Part shown: in pieces, positions 46,111 to 59,553 of the stretch | Position numbering within the stretch: the stretch's first letter is position 1 | Layout: every line of letters begins with the position of its first letter | DNA from: Pyrus communis | Taxonomy: Eukaryota > Streptophyta > Magnoliopsida > Rosales > Rosaceae | DNA: 64,000 bases | Reading direction: 5' to 3' | Assembly (NCBI RefSeq): GCF_963583255.1 | Contig: NC_084803.1 | Location: 18,053,428 to 18,117,427, forward strand | Position numbers and translations under genes: made by a program | The notes under the pieces: model-generated | What the model was told of the DNA's origin: nothing | Databases searched by the model: none | The model's input: the letters and a program-made list of their open reading frames with translations, nothing else

Positions 46111-46445
46111 GAAATTGTAGTAATGGTCCATCAACTATAATCTAATTGAAGTAATGGTCATTCAACTAAAAATCTATGCCCATTGGTTTCTTAACTCATC
46201 AAAACGTGCATATGTGGTGTTTTTTCATCAACTTAGGTTAAACTTCCATCAAAATGAGCACGTGTTATGCACGTGAGACTGAATAAAGGGACAAATATGA
46301 AAAATTAAATAAGAAAAATTGTAGCAATGGTCCCTCAACTTTAACTCAATTGAAGAAATGATCCATCAATTTTAACTCAATTGGAACAATGATCCCTCAA
46401 CTTAAACTCAATTAAAGTAATGGTCCCTCAACTTTAACATAATTA
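46111..46445. repeat. Degenerate tandem repeat of AATGGTCCCTCAACTTTAACTCAATTG type
   Basis: Five or six imperfect copies of a unit of about 37 bp (GAAGTAATGGTCC.TCAACTTTAACTCAATT), broken by about 110 bp at 46,185-46,300. Such words are common in plant repeats. It lies 180 bp upstream of the TATA box of the next gene and could be part of its distal promoter by position only. Confidence 0.65.
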
Positions 46446-46610
46446 CCAATTCATGGCTTATGTGTAGAAAACAGGAATCCAATTTATATAGAAAACAGAG
46501 AGTTTAAAAACATAATTGGATAAGAAGACGCTAACCGCGGGACACCAGAGCAATCCATCAATCTACCGGCCAAACTCGCGTTTAATTCTCCCACATTTTC
46601 GCCCAAAGGT

Positions 46611-46617
46611 TATAAAA
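46611..46617 (+). promoter_or_regulatory. Probable TATA box of the prolyl oligopeptidase-like gene
   Basis: TATAAAA in the context AAGGTTATAAAATCGG. A start of transcription about 30 bp downstream (near 46,640-46,650) would place the ATG at 46,638 outside the mRNA and leave 46,729 as the first usable start, which agrees with the coding frame. Confidence 0.55.
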
Positions 46618-46728
46618 TCGGAACGCACATTTGACCCATGGTCAAACACTCAAACTACAAGACCCATTTTTGTAATTTGGCTTCACATAAAACCCCGAGC
46701 GTAAACCCACCAACAACATACCACCGAC

Positions 46729-47370
46729 ATGCGCCACCTCCTAAAACCCCTCCGCCACCATTTCCGCCGTCTGCGGTGGGCCCACCACAAGGCCCAGAAG
46801 CCTGCACCGACCCCCTCAGCGCAACCGAGACCGCCACGGCCGCCGCAGAAGCCCGAGAGCTTCACCTTCCACGACCACACGTGGGAGGACCCGTACAACT
46901 GGATGTCGAAGCTCAACGACAAGGTGGCGATGCGGCACCTGGATATGTACATGGAGCAAGAGGAGAAGTACACGGAGGCCGTCATGTCCGGCACCGACCG
47001 CCTCCAGAGCAAGCTCCAGTCCGAGATGGCCTCTCGCATCGCCTCCGACCTCTCCACCCCTCCCCTTCGCTGGGGCCCCTGGTATGAACGGTAATTATCA
47101 CCTCAATTTCGTCCATTTTCTGGGTTTCCGGCTTGAGAATCAGACGTTTGCAGGTTGTACTACCGGCGCGTGGAGGAGGGGAAGCAATTTCCGGTGCTCT
47201 GCCGGAGACTAGCGAATTTAAACGACGAGTTCATTTCACACAAATCGCCGTCTTCCGGATTCGATTTCACTTCGGGAAAAAGGATCGAGCAGAAGCTCAT
47301 TGATTACAATCAGGAATCACAAAGATATGGGGGTAAATTGCTAATCTTCTACTAATTTTTGTTAAAAGCT

Positions 47371-47402
<32 letters not shown>

Positions 47403-50400
47403 GTTTGGAAATTGAGTTTGTGTTGAATTTTGTGTAGGTTATGCTTACGAAGAGTTATCGGAAGTATCGCCGGATCATCGATTTATAGCTTACACAATGT
47501 ATGATAAGGAGAGTGACTTGTTTAGATTATCTGTTAGGAATTTGAATTCTGGTGCATTGTGTAGTAAGCCGAAAGCAGAGCGTGTTTCAAATTTGGCTTG
47601 GGCCAAAGACGGGCAGGCATTGCTTTATGTTGTCACTGATGAAAACAAGCGGCCTTATAGGTCAGTAATTTGCGAATTTCTACTATTTATGTGTGCTATT
47701 TTGTTGTACCGGAGTGAAAATGTTGGTAATTCTAGCCTTTTCGATCAATCAGGATATATTGTAGCACGATTGGATCAACCGATGATGATGTTTTGATTCT
47801 GGAAGAACCAAATGAAAATGTTTATGTTAACATCCGACATACTAAAAATTTCCAGTTTGTGACGGTGCATACTTTCTCCACCACGTCTTCCAAGGTATTG
47901 TTTTGAAGATGACTTTGTGTTGGTAATAGGCTAAAGCATCAATTTTAGTTCAAGTGATATAGTAATTAGTAATTGTGACCTCTTTTTAGGTGTTTTTGAT
48001 AAATGCAGCTGATCCATTGTCCGGGATGAACTTGGTTTGGGAGTGTGAAGGTATAGCCCATGGCATACTTGAGCATCATCAAGGATATCTTTATCTGTTT
48101 ACTGATGCTTCAAAAGAGGGCCAGTCAACCGATTACCATTATCTTCTTCGTAGTCCTCTAGATTCTTCTTCAAGTCCAAGAATATGGGAGGTCTGTGGTT
48201 TAACTTTACATTATTATTATTATTATTATTTAAATCAATCTTTCGTTTTTCTATTTCAAAGTTTTCTGCTTTTGAATGTTTGTGATTATTTCCTTGTGAT
48301 ATGCCCTATAGCAGTTCTCTTTGTTATTAACATGACATTTTGTTTAGTAGCTTTTTTTTTCCAGCATCGAGTATGAGCATTTCAGTTCGATTATCTGTTT
48401 TATCTGAGTGATATTTCTCGTTTAATGTGGATAGTTAAACCCAGGCAATAATTTACTTTCTTATTTACCGCAGAATGTATTCGCCAATGACAAGGACTGG
48501 GTTTTTGAGGATCTTGATTTCAGCCATACACACTTAGTAGTTATTTTAAGGGAAGGGCGAAACTTTAAACTTTGTTCAGTCACTTTACCTTTGCCTGCTG
48601 GGAAGGTAGGTCAACTGCATCATGCATTGTTAACAATAATTTCAATGTGAAAGAATTTGAAATATGCTCTTGACTATTATTATTCTCATTTTTTTCACCT
48701 CATGCTGTATCAGGGGGCAGTGCATCTAAAAGAGCTTCACCCCCAATTCCTGCCCCTTCCAAAATATGTTTCGCAAATATCACCTGGACCAAATTATGAT
48801 TATCATTCATCAGTGATGCGCTTTACAATAACATCGCCAGTGGTACGTGAGTTACAATGATCACTTCTAAAGACTGGCAGGATTCTTCCATAGATTTATG
48901 CTTTCATAATGTGTTTCCATCATAGAAACGAAGTTGTTAAAATGTCAAGACTGTAATTTGAGCTCCTTTTTTGAATGGGTTCTGTAAATTAATCCTTATG
49001 CCAAACAACTAATCTCAAAATTTTGATTGTCTACCTGGTTTGGTTTAGAATTTGCAATGTATTTGAATTTCAAGGTTTTCACTTTTCAGGTTAGGTTTAT
49101 TAAGCACAATAGACATCATTCTGTTTTATGGTTACTGAATTTGTACCACTCTGGGTAGCACCAAAAGGAGAGTATGAGGTTTCATTACCATTGTGCACAT
49201 GTGTTTGGAATCATCTATCCATTTGTGTTCCATGTCCAAAGCCCAAATTATGAACCCAATCTTCTTAACTTTCGCAGATGCCCGATGCTGTGGTTGATTA
49301 TGACCTGTCAAATGGAAAGTGGAATATCGTTCAACAGCAGAATATCCTTCATGAAAGAACACGGGTTTTGTATGGAACAACTTCCATAGAAAGCATCAAC
49401 GAGGAGACCATAAATTCAAAACCTTTGAATTTTATAATTGATGCCAACTCTGATGATGCTCAGTTGTGGAATGATCTTTCTGAGTTTTATGCTTGTGAAC
49501 AGTATAATGTATCTTCTTATGATGGAGTTTTTGTTCCATTGACTGTTGTATACTCCCGTAAAAACAAGAAAGAGGATCAGAACCCTGGATTGCTTCATGT
49601 CCATGGAGCTTACAGTGAGCTTCTGGACAAGCGGTGGCGGAGTGAGTTGAAAAGCCTTCTTGATCGTGGTTGGACCATCGCGTATGCTGACGTTAGGTCT
49701 GGTTTGTGTTGAATACCATTTCTAAGTTACTCCAGGCTTAGTTTCAGTCATACCGAATAAACTTGGTAGATTTTTAACTAAAATTTTTCGGTGGAGGTAG
49801 GGGTGTAGTTTGTATCTGATGCACTGCGAAAGTCACATTATTTTTCCTTCCTAATAGCCTTGTGATTGCCTACTAACCATGTTTGGATAATATTCCCAGA
49901 GGCGGAGGAGGTGGAGGTAAGAAGTGGCACCATGATGGAAGGTGTACAAAGAAGATGAATTCCATCAAAGATTACATCTCCTGTGCCAAATTCCTTGTTG
50001 ACAAAGAAATTGTCCATGAAGACAAGCTTGCTGGTTGGGGTCATAGTGCTGGAGGACTCGTCGTTGCTTCAGCCATCAATCAATCCCCATATTTATTTAA
50101 GGCTGCAATTTTGAAGGTAAACATGGATCGTCCTCCGCTTTTAATTTTAATTGTCTATTAGGTTACCCATTAGTTCTTTTTGTACGGTTTTAGTGTGGTT
50201 TGCTTTGGTTAAATAAACTTAGTTGTTTCTAATTCGAGGTCTAGTTTTGTTTTGCTTCTCAGCACGAAGAGATTGTCATGATATTCTCTTGACAATTGTA
50301 ATTTGGTTATTGAAAGATCATTGGTAATTGAGGGAAACTAATACATTGGGAACTGACATTTTGCAAGCATATGTCTGTAAGGAGGCATTTCATTCTTTAT

Positions 50401-50930
50401 TTTTTTAGTAAATAAATACATAGTCATGCTGAATTTCTTCTTATTATCTTTATAAATTAATTCATTTCCTCTGTGCTTCAGGTTCCATTTTTAGACGCAA
50501 CAAACACTCTTCTCGCTCCCATTTTACCGCTTACAGCTGCTGACTATGAAGAGTTTGGATACCCTGGGGACATTGATGATTTTCATGCTATACGTGACTA
50601 TTCTCCTTATGACAACATCCAGAAGGATGTTCTTTATCCAGCTGTCATGATCTCCTCATCTTTCAATACACGGTAATTTTTCATCTACCCTTTGTTATTT
50701 TCACTTTTCAACTGTTTAGGATTTTCACAAGTCAGAAAGTGGCATGTTTCAGATTTGGAGTTTGGGAATCTGCAAAATGGATCGCACGGGTTCGTGAACT
50801 TACAATTTATGACCAAAATCGTCCGGTACTGCTTAATTTAACAACCGATATAGTGGAGGAAAACAGGTACCTCCAGTGCAAGGAGTCGGCACTGGAGTCT
50901 GCATTTCTTATAAAGGTGATGGAATCATAG
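46729..50930 (+). CDS. Prolyl oligopeptidase family protein (S9A, oligopeptidase B/protease 2-like), probably inactive
   Basis: Eleven exons with GT..AG introns and matching phases: 46729-47090, 47154-47332, 47438-47660, 47753-47894, 47990-48190, 48474-48605, 48714-48842, 49278-49696, 49900-50116, 50482-50672 and 50753-50930, coding 790 aa. Exon 1 has a basic, Pro-rich N-terminus that could be an organelle signal, then HTWEDPYNWM, the S9A N-terminal motif. The middle is the beta-propeller. The hydrolase domain has RGGGGGGKKWHHDG, the nucleophile motif GWGHSAGG and LDATNTLLAPILPLT. The Asp-bearing block of oligopeptidase B (NDSRV-x-YWE type) reads FNTRFGVWE here, and exon 11 contains no histidine at all, so the Asp and His of the triad appear to be missing. 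S9A enzymes normally cleave short peptides after basic residues or proline; this one may bind without cleaving. The downstream neighbour is convergent. Confidence 0.9.
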
Positions 50931-52320
50931 ATCCTATTTCGCTTTCCCTGTCCGTAGTGAATCTGCTGATCAGCAACCGAGAGTCTAGATGCTGGAAACA
51001 AGTGTCACTCACAAGGTCTTCATACGAAATTGGTATGACCTAATTTAGTTCGTTATGCTAAAGCAACCTGTGGAATCAAGCCAGAAGAGCATCCCCCGAG
51101 AAACTATAGTGTGGTTTGTAACACAGTCACGTGATATAACCAATCCATGCGTTATATAATGTATGGCACAAGTTGCTTTCAACTTTTGTGCTCATAGTTG
51201 TTATCTCTACATTTATTAATGAAATCGAAGGTAAGATAAAGGTATCATTGCCCTCTATATATTTTACTCGTGATGGTGATTTTGACCGGCACTATCATGA
51301 TATAATAGTTTAGTTGGCAACTACAAATTCAGTGGGATCAAATTTGTCAACTGATCACTGTCATCACCCACCCTGGGAAAGTTTCCCTTAGAAGTTCGGT
51401 CTTCCCCAAGTACCTACTTCCTCTCCCCACGTAAGGATACCTTAATGTGGGATATGCTATTTTCTGGTTAGCTGTCATTGCTTTGGTTCTTTACAAGTAC
51501 CGGTCGAAATGATCATTAATTTGATCGTTATGTCATCAATGTTTAGTTGATATTTGATTTAAAACCAAGGACTCGCCGAAATAATGAGATTTTAAATCTC
51601 AATTGTTCAAATGATCGACATTTAACGGAGATGTGATTAATGCTTGGTTGATATTTTATTTTAATCAGTTTCAGCTGTTGGATTCGTAAATTGATCATTT
51701 CGATTGTCCCTAAAGCCTTGCACAGATAAAATAAAAGCAGTAATTGTTGTCAGTGATGACAAGCTTCAAATCTATTTACCCCTCAACCACGGACGCCATC
51801 GTCGGTTTCGGTGAAAAACACCGGTGACAATCGGACCAAACCAAACCGTCATTAGCGAGCTCGGTTTGCCGGATTTCCAAGTCCGTAGGGTGAAACTTAT
51901 CACACATCTTCAGAAGAAGAATGCTAAAAAGAAAGAGTGCAAAACCCATGAATCTTCTTTTGCAACAAGTCAATTATACCATGAATTGTACAAGAGCAGA
52001 GTGAGTAATGGGAACAATTCCAAGTAAAATAAGTCTGCTAAACCAACTCTACAACAACCCTTTCTTTCTAGCAGAAAATAGCAAACAAAGTAAAATAAGT
52101 CTGCAATAAAAAAAACTATAGGGCAAAAGGGGAGAATACAGAGGTTAACAAATTCATCTACCTGCATCGATGAGCTATTTGTGGAAGAACAAAAGAATGC
52201 TACCACACAGAAAAGTCAGGAACTAAGGCCATTCCATCCCTTCGGCATGGAAGTCATCTGCTCGGATGCTCAGACAGTGGTAACCAATAAGTTTCAATGT
52301 AAAATAGGTCATTTTCTTTC
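50931..52320. other. Intergenic region between two convergent genes
   Basis: Holds the 3' untranslated regions of the oligopeptidase-like gene (plus strand) and the PLP-fold gene (minus strand). AATGAAAT and similar weak poly(A) signals are present near 51,215-51,230. No other gene is seen. Confidence 0.5.
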
Positions 52321-55191
52321 TCAACTTTGAACAATATCATTGACAGATACAACAGATTTCGTCTCAGATTCTTCATCGACAGTTGACAGCCCACCATCTC
52401 TGATAAAGGCTGGATTAAGAAAATTTGCTACAAAAGCCCATAACTTGTAAACATCCTCAAAGTTGGTTAGGAATCCCAAAGAAGCTGTAACAACCTCAAG
52501 CCGTACGAACTCGCTTTTTCTACCATTCCTGCCCTTCTCCATTGGCCTGCAAAGGGTAGTATCTTGAAGATTCAAAACTCCTTCTTTCTGTCTTGGACCA
52601 TCCATGATTCGTATGTGACTGAGGAAACCAATGCCAAGCGCGATTCCTTCTTTTTCAGCCAGTTTCTGTACAACTTCTGGATTGATCAGCCCTCTATTCC
52701 GGTCTTTCACATTGAAAGCTACAGCTGCTCCCCTTTCGTATTTTATTTTTGGGCCATAGATGTTAACAAGATTTATTCTTTTGTCTCCATCTGATCCAGG
52801 CAATCTTAGCTGTAGCAAAGAGGTCACAAGCCAATTGACCAAAAATCGAAGCCGGGAGGTGGTTTTATTGAGACCTAACGTATTGACATGATCAAGATGC
52901 CGACATATTATCTCGGGTTCCCTCCTGTCCCAGTCTTGCCCATCACCATATTCCCCATCACTAGCGGAATCTTCAGCCTCCAGACTAGTCACAGAAATTT
53001 CTCCTGTTTCAAGATTATGGCTTACATGGCCTTTTTCAGTGCTAAAGGACACCCTTCTCCCCCGGCTTGGTTGCTCATTCTCTTCCAATCCAAAAAACCT
53101 ACCATTTCCAAATTTACTCCCCTCCCTTCTCCCTAACAACCTAAACTCACCTTCAGTTTCTCTTCTTATGGTGCAACCTCTAATCTCTCTGCAACTTTCA
53201 ACGGTTGATCCATTTTCTAGGTTCTGATGCTGAGAAGTGGAAGTTGAATTTTTGTGACAAAATCCATTTGTGCCAGAATTCAACAGTGACCCATTGGACA
53301 AGGGTTCAGTGGTTCTGCATTCTTCTTGGATCTCTCCATTACACTGATCAGAAGCCCCTTTACCATTTCGTGAAGTGGGACCTGCTTCTGCAAATTGTTC
53401 TTCATTGACCTCCTTGACAGAGTCCAGCTCCTGAGAAATTGATAGGACAGCGGCGTCAAATGATAACACATGACAGTCATCATGTAGCCCTGAGTTTACC
53501 CTTTTATCATCAAATATGGGGCTGCCATACAGCCTAGAAGCAGGTTTTGGGGAAACTTGCTTACGATTCTTCCGGCCAGAAAACCAAAATGGAGGCAGAG
53601 GCGAGGCAATCTTATGTTTGTTAATCTGACCAGAATGGTCGGAACCCATTGGGCTCTGACCCAAATCAATCCAATACGAATTGTCAGATGAATCGTCTTC
53701 ACTGAAGATTGGGCTCTTCATAACCTCCCCCGCTGAGACACTCTCAGCTTCTTCAAATAAGGCGCTCGTCCCATCCCTGTCAGAGCTGTTATCATGCTCC
53801 ATCTCAGTCTCAAATACATCCCTCACCTGAGAAGATGTGTATGCTCCAGAGAAAGCAGGCATCGGCTTTCCCTGCTGAGTTTCAGTGGTTATCTCACCAT
53901 TTTCAGCTACTTCATCATCCTCAGTTCCGGCCAATTTCTCCAGACCATCTATCGAATCACTAAGATATAATGGGTATTCAGGGGTAATCTTCACCATTCC
54001 AGACCCAGTTGACCCTGACTGATTTTGAAGGCATCCGACTACTGATTTCTTAATCAGAAGACATCCAAATCCAGTTGGATCAAACCCAAAAACCTTGTAA
54101 AACGATGTGATGATAAAATCAGGCCGGAAAAGGGACAGTCCAAGTGAATCCATGTCCTTTGGACCCAACGACCCTGCATCAAGCAAGACATGCCAATTGT
54201 TCTGCTGAGCCAGTGCCATCCACTGGTAAGAATACTTGGCCCCAGTAACCCTAGACTGTACCGGAAATACAAAAAGCCCGGCCGCAGAATCCTTCTTCCT
54301 CCTCTTCTTAATCGAAATCTCCTTTCTCAAATCAGTGGTGCAGAGTTTCAATGTTGGCCACTTAAACCAAGCACTGTGAACCTTCGCACCTTTCTCTCTA
54401 GCACTCTGAGCCATCCAATTCACAGACTGGCTCTCATAATCGAACATCGTCAACAATTTCTTGTTCGTATGAAAAGGGTACGATTCGGCCAACAATTTAA
54501 ATGCAGAACCTCTACTCACAGTAAAAACAAGACCATATTCACTCTCAGGAATGTTTAAATAATCCATAATCCTAGTTTTTATATCATGTTCCACAGAGCC
54601 TTTCTCAGCACCGCCATAAAGTGCGTGATTATTCAAATTAGCAGTTATCTCAGACAAGCTAAATGTTGAAGAATCCCAATAGTGCAGTGTCTGAAGGTAC
54701 GAAAAAAGCCCGAAACCGCAGTAATCAAGGCATACCTTTGGAGACAAATGTGCATACTCCTCTACCCTCAGCTGATCGATCTTCTCCGAAGACTGGTAAT
54801 TCGAGTACATGGTGAGGAACTTCGTGAATGCTTCATGGAGGTCAGGGATGGCGTCTTCGGACTCAAAAATCCGGTCAGCAGCAAGGGCAGTGGCACAGAG
54901 AAACTCCCGCTGAGCATGGAGCCTGGCGAGCGATCTGGACCTTCCAATCCCCTCGTCCTGGTTGGCAATGGCCTCAGACTCCATGTCCTGAGATTTGAAG
55001 AGGAACCCATCTTCTGAAGCTTCCTCCAGAGCCTCTCTGAGCTTGTTTTCTTGAATTTTCCGGAGAATTAACGGGTTTCTCTTGGCGTCGGAGTCCGAAT
55101 CCGACCCATTTTTCTTCCCGCTGGTGCTGCTCTTCCTGTCCAGGAACAGAGCAGCGCAGTAGGATAAGGGCTTCCATAGTGAAAAATGCAT
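52321..55191 (-). CDS. Molybdenum cofactor sulfurase-like, PLP-dependent transferase-fold protein (956 aa)
   Basis: One uninterrupted frame of 957 codons, so the gene is intronless. After a Ser/Asp-rich N-terminus, residues about 145-385 form a class V aminotransferase-type fold: [65 protein letters not shown], then [18 protein letters not shown]. Lys366 in SFYKVFG is the expected PLP lysine and Asp338 in LLDAG the expected pyridine partner. A long low-complexity region follows (about 430-740). A conserved C-terminal block ([42 protein letters not shown]) resumes the fold. This matches a plant family annotated as molybdenum cofactor sulfurase-like; unlike true sulfurases no MOSC domain is visible, and the reaction is unknown. 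A (CT)n tract lies upstream at 55,516-55,557. Confidence 0.9.
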   Translation of the reverse strand: MHFSLWKPLSYCAALFLDRKSSTSGKKNGSDSDSDAKRNPLILRKIQENKLREALEEASEDGFLFKSQDMESEAIANQDEGIGRSRSLARLHAQREFLCATALAADRIFESEDAIPDLHEAFTKFLTMYSNYQSSEKIDQLRVEEYAHLSPKVCLDYCGFGLFSYLQTLHYWDSSTFSLSEITANLNNHALYGGAEKGSVEHDIKTRIMDYLNIPESEYGLVFTVSRGSAFKLLAESYPFHTNKKLLTMFDYESQSVNWMAQSAREKGAKVHSAWFKWPTLKLCTTDLRKEISIKKRRKKDSAAGLFVFPVQSRVTGAKYSYQWMALAQQNNWHVLLDAGSLGPKDMDSLGLSLFRPDFIITSFYKVFGFDPTGFGCLLIKKSVVGCLQNQSGSTGSGMVKITPEYPLYLSDSIDGLEKLAGTEDDEVAENGEITTETQQGKPMPAFSGAYTSSQVRDVFETEMEHDNSSDRDGTSALFEEAESVSAGEVMKSPIFSEDDSSDNSYWIDLGQSPMGSDHSGQINKHKIASPLPPFWFSGRKNRKQVSPKPASRLYGSPIFDDKRVNSGLHDDCHVLSFDAAVLSISQELDSVKEVNEEQFAEAGPTSRNGKGASDQCNGEIQEECRTTEPLSNGSLLNSGTNGFCHKNSTSTSQHQNLENGSTVESCREIRGCTIRRETEGEFRLLGRREGSKFGNGRFFGLEENEQPSRGRRVSFSTEKGHVSHNLETGEISVTSLEAEDSASDGEYGDGQDWDRREPEIICRHLDHVNTLGLNKTTSRLRFLVNWLVTSLLQLRLPGSDGDKRINLVNIYGPKIKYERGAAVAFNVKDRNRGLINPEVVQKLAEKEGIALGIGFLSHIRIMDGPRQKEGVLNLQDTTLCRPMEKGRNGRKSEFVRLEVVTASLGFLTNFEDVYKLWAFVANFLNPAFIRDGGLSTVDEESETKSVVSVNDIVQS

Positions 55192-55515
55192 GAAACCCTA
55201 ATTCCTCTTTTGGGAATTGAGATTTGGGGGAGATTAAGAAAACCCAAATCTTTATTTTTTGAGATTTGGGTTGAATTTTCAGAAAGGTGTTATCTTTACA
55301 GAGATCGGAAAACCCCCATTTGAAAGGAAGCTGGTGGCTGAGTGAAGCAACTCCTTCCAGCTCAAAAAACACCACCAAACGTCAACTGCCAGTGCAGCAG
55401 CACAGTTAATGGGAAAGCAAGCCCACCACCACCTCTACACCAAATGCTCTCATTCACTCAGATTCTTGGCAAAACCAAATCATATTCGTGTGTTGATTAT
55501 TTGGCAACCACCAAT

Positions 55516-55518
55516 GGC

Positions 55519-55549
<31 letters not shown>

Positions 55550-55557
55550 CAACTCTC
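55516..55557. repeat. (CT)n microsatellite in the 5' region of the PLP-fold gene
   Basis: An almost pure CT run of about 30 bp followed by broken CT repeats to 55,565. On the gene's strand it is (GA)n, about 330-370 bp upstream of the start codon, a position typical for plant GA-rich leader or core promoter tracts. Confidence 0.85.
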
Positions 55558-55565
55558 TCTCTGAG

Positions 55566-57839
55566 TCTCTACAATCTTCTTCCCACACTAATCCCTGGCT
55601 AACAAACAGAGAGAAAAGGACATTGACTTTCACAAATCCTATGCCAACTGGTGTGTTGTAACTTGTTTATGCATTTTGCTTTCCAATTTTTAATCAATCA
55701 ATCTGTCCCTGATAATTAACAATCAGGTTTTAGTTTTGGAATTGTTGGCGGTGGGACCCTTTGGAGCCACTTTTCCCTAGTGGTCAATGGTGAAAAGTCA
55801 AATGATCAGTTGGCTAAAGCTGATTTCTGTCCAACTAGGCAGCTCGAATGGATTTCACACAGCTCCTCACCCCTATTTTTTTCCAATCTTAAATGACTTT
55901 TTGCCAACAACATATTCTTGCAATATGATGAGATTATTTTGGATTTGGTTACTTTTTTCAGAGATCCGCTTTAAAAATGGATGATTCAGATTATTTTGCA
56001 ACATTATATGATAAAAAAAATTAAAAAATATTTATTGGTTTACCTCTCCAATTTGTATAAAACTACCAATTTTTTCTATAAATTTTAATTTTAGTCAATT
56101 ATCCCTCTAAATTTTTGTAATTAATCAATTTTCCTTCTGAACTTTAACTTTAGTCAATTACCCCCCCTCCCTAAAATTTTATAACTAGCCAAATTCCCCC
56201 CCTAATGTTAGATTTTAAAAAATTTCTTCCAATTTTCATCCATCCAATTTTTCATTATTCACCCCATACTATTGTCATGTGTTGTTCGAGTGATCAAAAT
56301 GGATGGAAAATTTTAAAATCTAGAATCAAGGGAGAAATTGGCTATTTATAAATGTTCAGAGAGTAATCGGTTAAAATTAAAGTTCGAGGGTGAAATTGAC
56401 TAATTAGAAAAGTTCAGGAGGTAATTGGCTAAAATTAAAGTTCAGGGGGAAAATTAGCATCTCCATACAAATTCAAAGGGCAAATCGACAAATATGTCAT
56501 TAAAAAAAAAATATAAAATAGAATAAGATCTTAATGAGAAGGTTGCAAACATTGCCCTAACTGCTATGTTAATGCTCAAATTTAGGAGATTAATTAATAA
56601 AGGCCACTCCGGTCGACCCTTGGTGGGCTAAGGGTAAAGACAATAAAAACTTTGACAACAAGATTTAAGTGATTCACCCTTAAGAACTAAGCTACGTGTA
56701 CTGAGGAACTCGAATAACGAAGTGACGTTTATACCCCATCCTCATTGTTGTACATATTCTATTTAAACAAATTAATGTCGTATCTTCTCTAATAAAAACA
56801 CTTATTAATCTCCAAAATCAAAAGAAAACTTATACGTTTATTAAGCATTCCCAAAACATATCATATAAAATCTTTGATGGTATCTTGAATACAACAAGAT
56901 TCTTCTCTCACTTTGGTGTAAAATTGCTTTCTTCAAGCTATATGTTCAGATAAGTTTCACAAATAATTAATAGCAATGCAAAATCTTATAAAATACAATT
57001 AGCAAATCAAGCAGCTGCAAATTGTCCACTTGCTCTCTTTTTCAGCAAGTTAAATAAGCATATTCTCATGAAAACAAATAGAAAAACATAAGTTAAATAA
57101 TTAGGCATATTTGTCCACTACCATAAAATGACATCTAACATCTTAATTAGTCAACTCTTAATACCAAAAAGACAAACAAAGATGTCAAAGAGTTTTTAAG
57201 TTGGCCTTGGTTTCCTTTGTTTAGTGTTTCTTGAATGTTAACCCCACTATGATTAACGATTAAAAACTTGCGGTTTTTTTTCTACATCAGGTGATTCAAC
57301 ACTATTTTTTAAGTAAAAAAGTAATGAAAACACTTAATTTGTTGCTTTGTAATTTGATTAAGGGGTGTGTGTGTGTGTGATTTATTTTATTTTATTTCAA
57401 CATATATCTTATCCTTGTTATCCATCATGAATACGTAAAAGACTTTTATTTTCTTTAACATATTGGGTTTAAACTCAATGCACATCTAGAAATGATTCTT
57501 GATGAAAGAAAAAAAAAATTAGTATCATATGCTTAGAATAACTTAATTTCTTGGTATTCAAATCATATCTTATATTATGTTGTATATTATTGTATGGCAT
57601 CCATATCTTCTAGAGATTTGGTATGAATAAATATTCAATATCGATATGCCAACAAATAACTTTGATATAGATATAAGAACACGGCTCGCATCATTTTTTT
57701 ATTTTATTTGTAGAGACGGATTAGACAAAATTAGCTCTTCGTTAATAATCGTGTGCGAGGCACCAACCTTCTCCCAAATGAGAAAGGACCGTTGTACCCA
57801 GAAACCCTCCGCCCGTCCCCTCTCTACTAGATTTTATTA
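55566..57839. other. Gene-free, repeat-rich region
   Basis: No supported gene. It holds the fold-back repeat at 56,028-56,500, a short (GT)n at 57,363-57,379 and AT-rich DNA. Confidence 0.45.
56028..56500. repeat. Fold-back element with tandem repeats in both arms
   Basis: The left arm (about 56,030-56,190) repeats an AAATTTTAATTTTAGTCAATTA-like unit three times. The right arm (about 56,325-56,490) carries the inverted forms (TTGGCTAAAATTAAAGTTC...). The arms are imperfect complements with a middle of roughly 130 bp. This is probably a MITE or MULE derivative; the ends and target duplication were not resolved. Confidence 0.6.
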
Positions 57840-58422
57840 ATAATATGAAGGAAAAATAGAAAAGTAATACAAGCGGGAACTAGGCCAAATTGGGGCGAAG
57901 AGAAAGATTATGATGATACACAGCAATAACACAAGGAGAACAAGAGTCTCACCAATAAACCCCAGGATGGTCCACTCCAAAATTTGCCAAACAGTCAGCC
58001 ACCTGATTCCCTTCACGAAAAATATGTGTAACTCTTATGCACATAGAAGAGAGCAACGCTCAACAATTCAACAAAAGAACCCTCAAACGCCAGGGAACAC
58101 GATTATTAGAAGTAGAAATGAAAAGAACAGCCAATGATGAATCACTCTCAATCCAAAGGGAATGCCAACCCTTCTCCTAAGCTAAGTTTACCGCATGAAT
58201 TACAGCATGCAATTTAGTTTCAAAAGAGGTAGCCACCCCTAAAGAAGTAGCAAAACACCCTACACATGAACCAAAATGATCACGAAAGATACCGTCACTA
58301 CCAGCCAATCTCGGTGATCCACGAGCTGCACCATCGGTATTCACCTTGACCCAATCTAAAGAAGGTGGTTTCCATAAAACTTCAAAACACGAGGTGACTT
58401 GGCAGGATGACCAGACAAACAA
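57840..58422 (-). pseudogene. LINE RNase H-like fragment
   Basis: The minus strand codes WVKVNTDGAARGSPRLAGSDG, FRDHFGSCVGCF and ETKLHAVIHAVNLA, the start of a plant LINE RNase H (RVT_3) domain. Further along (towards 57,920) come WIESDSSLAV and FREGNQVADCLAN, its C-terminal half, with stops and a frameshift between. There is no poly(A) tail at the left end. It is a different copy, on the other strand, from the one at 1-911. Confidence 0.8.
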
Positions 58423-59553
58423 TGAATCATTCTTTCATATTAGTTTATCACAATTTGATGCATGTATAAAATTGAGTCATTAAAAACACAAGAGAAAATT
58501 GTGTATACATGTTTAATTATAATTTATTTGTAAAAATGAATGATTTCTTGCAAGCAAATAGTAAGTATTTCATTACATACAGTATACACCCCATGAAAGT
58601 TGAAAAGAAGAATTTTTGTTCAAAAATAATGGATGCCTTTTGAAGGAGTTTTTATTAGGTTTTAATTTATGATCGTTTCCAAGATGCAGGATATCGATGA
58701 GGTAAAACTTTCTTCAAAACATGAATGCACGACGCAACATGAATGAAAAAACTTTTGTTTGGACTCGATCTCGATGGGATTCTTAATAGGTGGAATTCAT
58801 TTTTGCATCCCTTAATGGGATCATGTCAGAATTATAGATCAAATTTCATCTATAAATAATCATTTACATGTTTCTCATGCATTGCAATGGTGTTCTGCAT
58901 TATTATTAGTATTGGCATTGTTGTTGAGAGAAAAATAAATAAAAATAGAATAAAAAGCTCAAAGTGTTTCACAGCAGTCGGAAATTTTGAGTTTGATTCT
59001 CTTAAATTTGAATCAAATTTACATAAATTTGATTCTTATTAACACGATTCTTACAGTTATTAAACTCAAACTGTTACAAAAGACAGTGCAAAATCAAAAT
59101 CAGACAACCAAAATTCTATTTAAGAAAAACTATACTCGTGTAAGTCGTAGTGGCCCGTGTGGAAGGTGTTTAGTGTTGGAGAATAGAGCCATACATCAGA
59201 AACTTTTTAGAATAAATTACAGTTTAATTAAATGGTTCCACTTCTAATTGCATCATGGTCTTTTGTTATAAAATACATTACCTGCAGATTGTACAATGAC
59301 CCGATTTGAAATCTTAACATTTGGATGATGATAGAAATATATAGCATCCTAGTTTTCTAGCAAAGCTGAAAGCACACATACAAAAGAAACGAGACAATTG
59401 ATACGCGTACAGCTCCGTTGGATTCCCCTCTCCTCAATAGCAGAGAGTCATGGACATGGTGCACAGAGCTCTAGAACGTGCCTCGCTACACAAGACCCAA
59501 TTTGCGATATTCTAGTTTACTTTTTCAACTGTGGACTGATTATATTGACTATA
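58423..59553. other. Gene-free AT-rich spacer
   Basis: No supported gene or complete element. Confidence 0.4.

Noticed and set aside
46638..47087. 149-codon open frame overlapping exon 1 of the oligopeptidase-like gene
   Set aside because: Different frame from the S9A motif HTWEDPYNWM, no family match, and its ATG lies at or before the expected transcription start from the TATA box at 46,611.
53039..55017. Plus-strand frames inside the PLP-fold gene
   Set aside because: Antisense shadows of one long well-supported coding frame.
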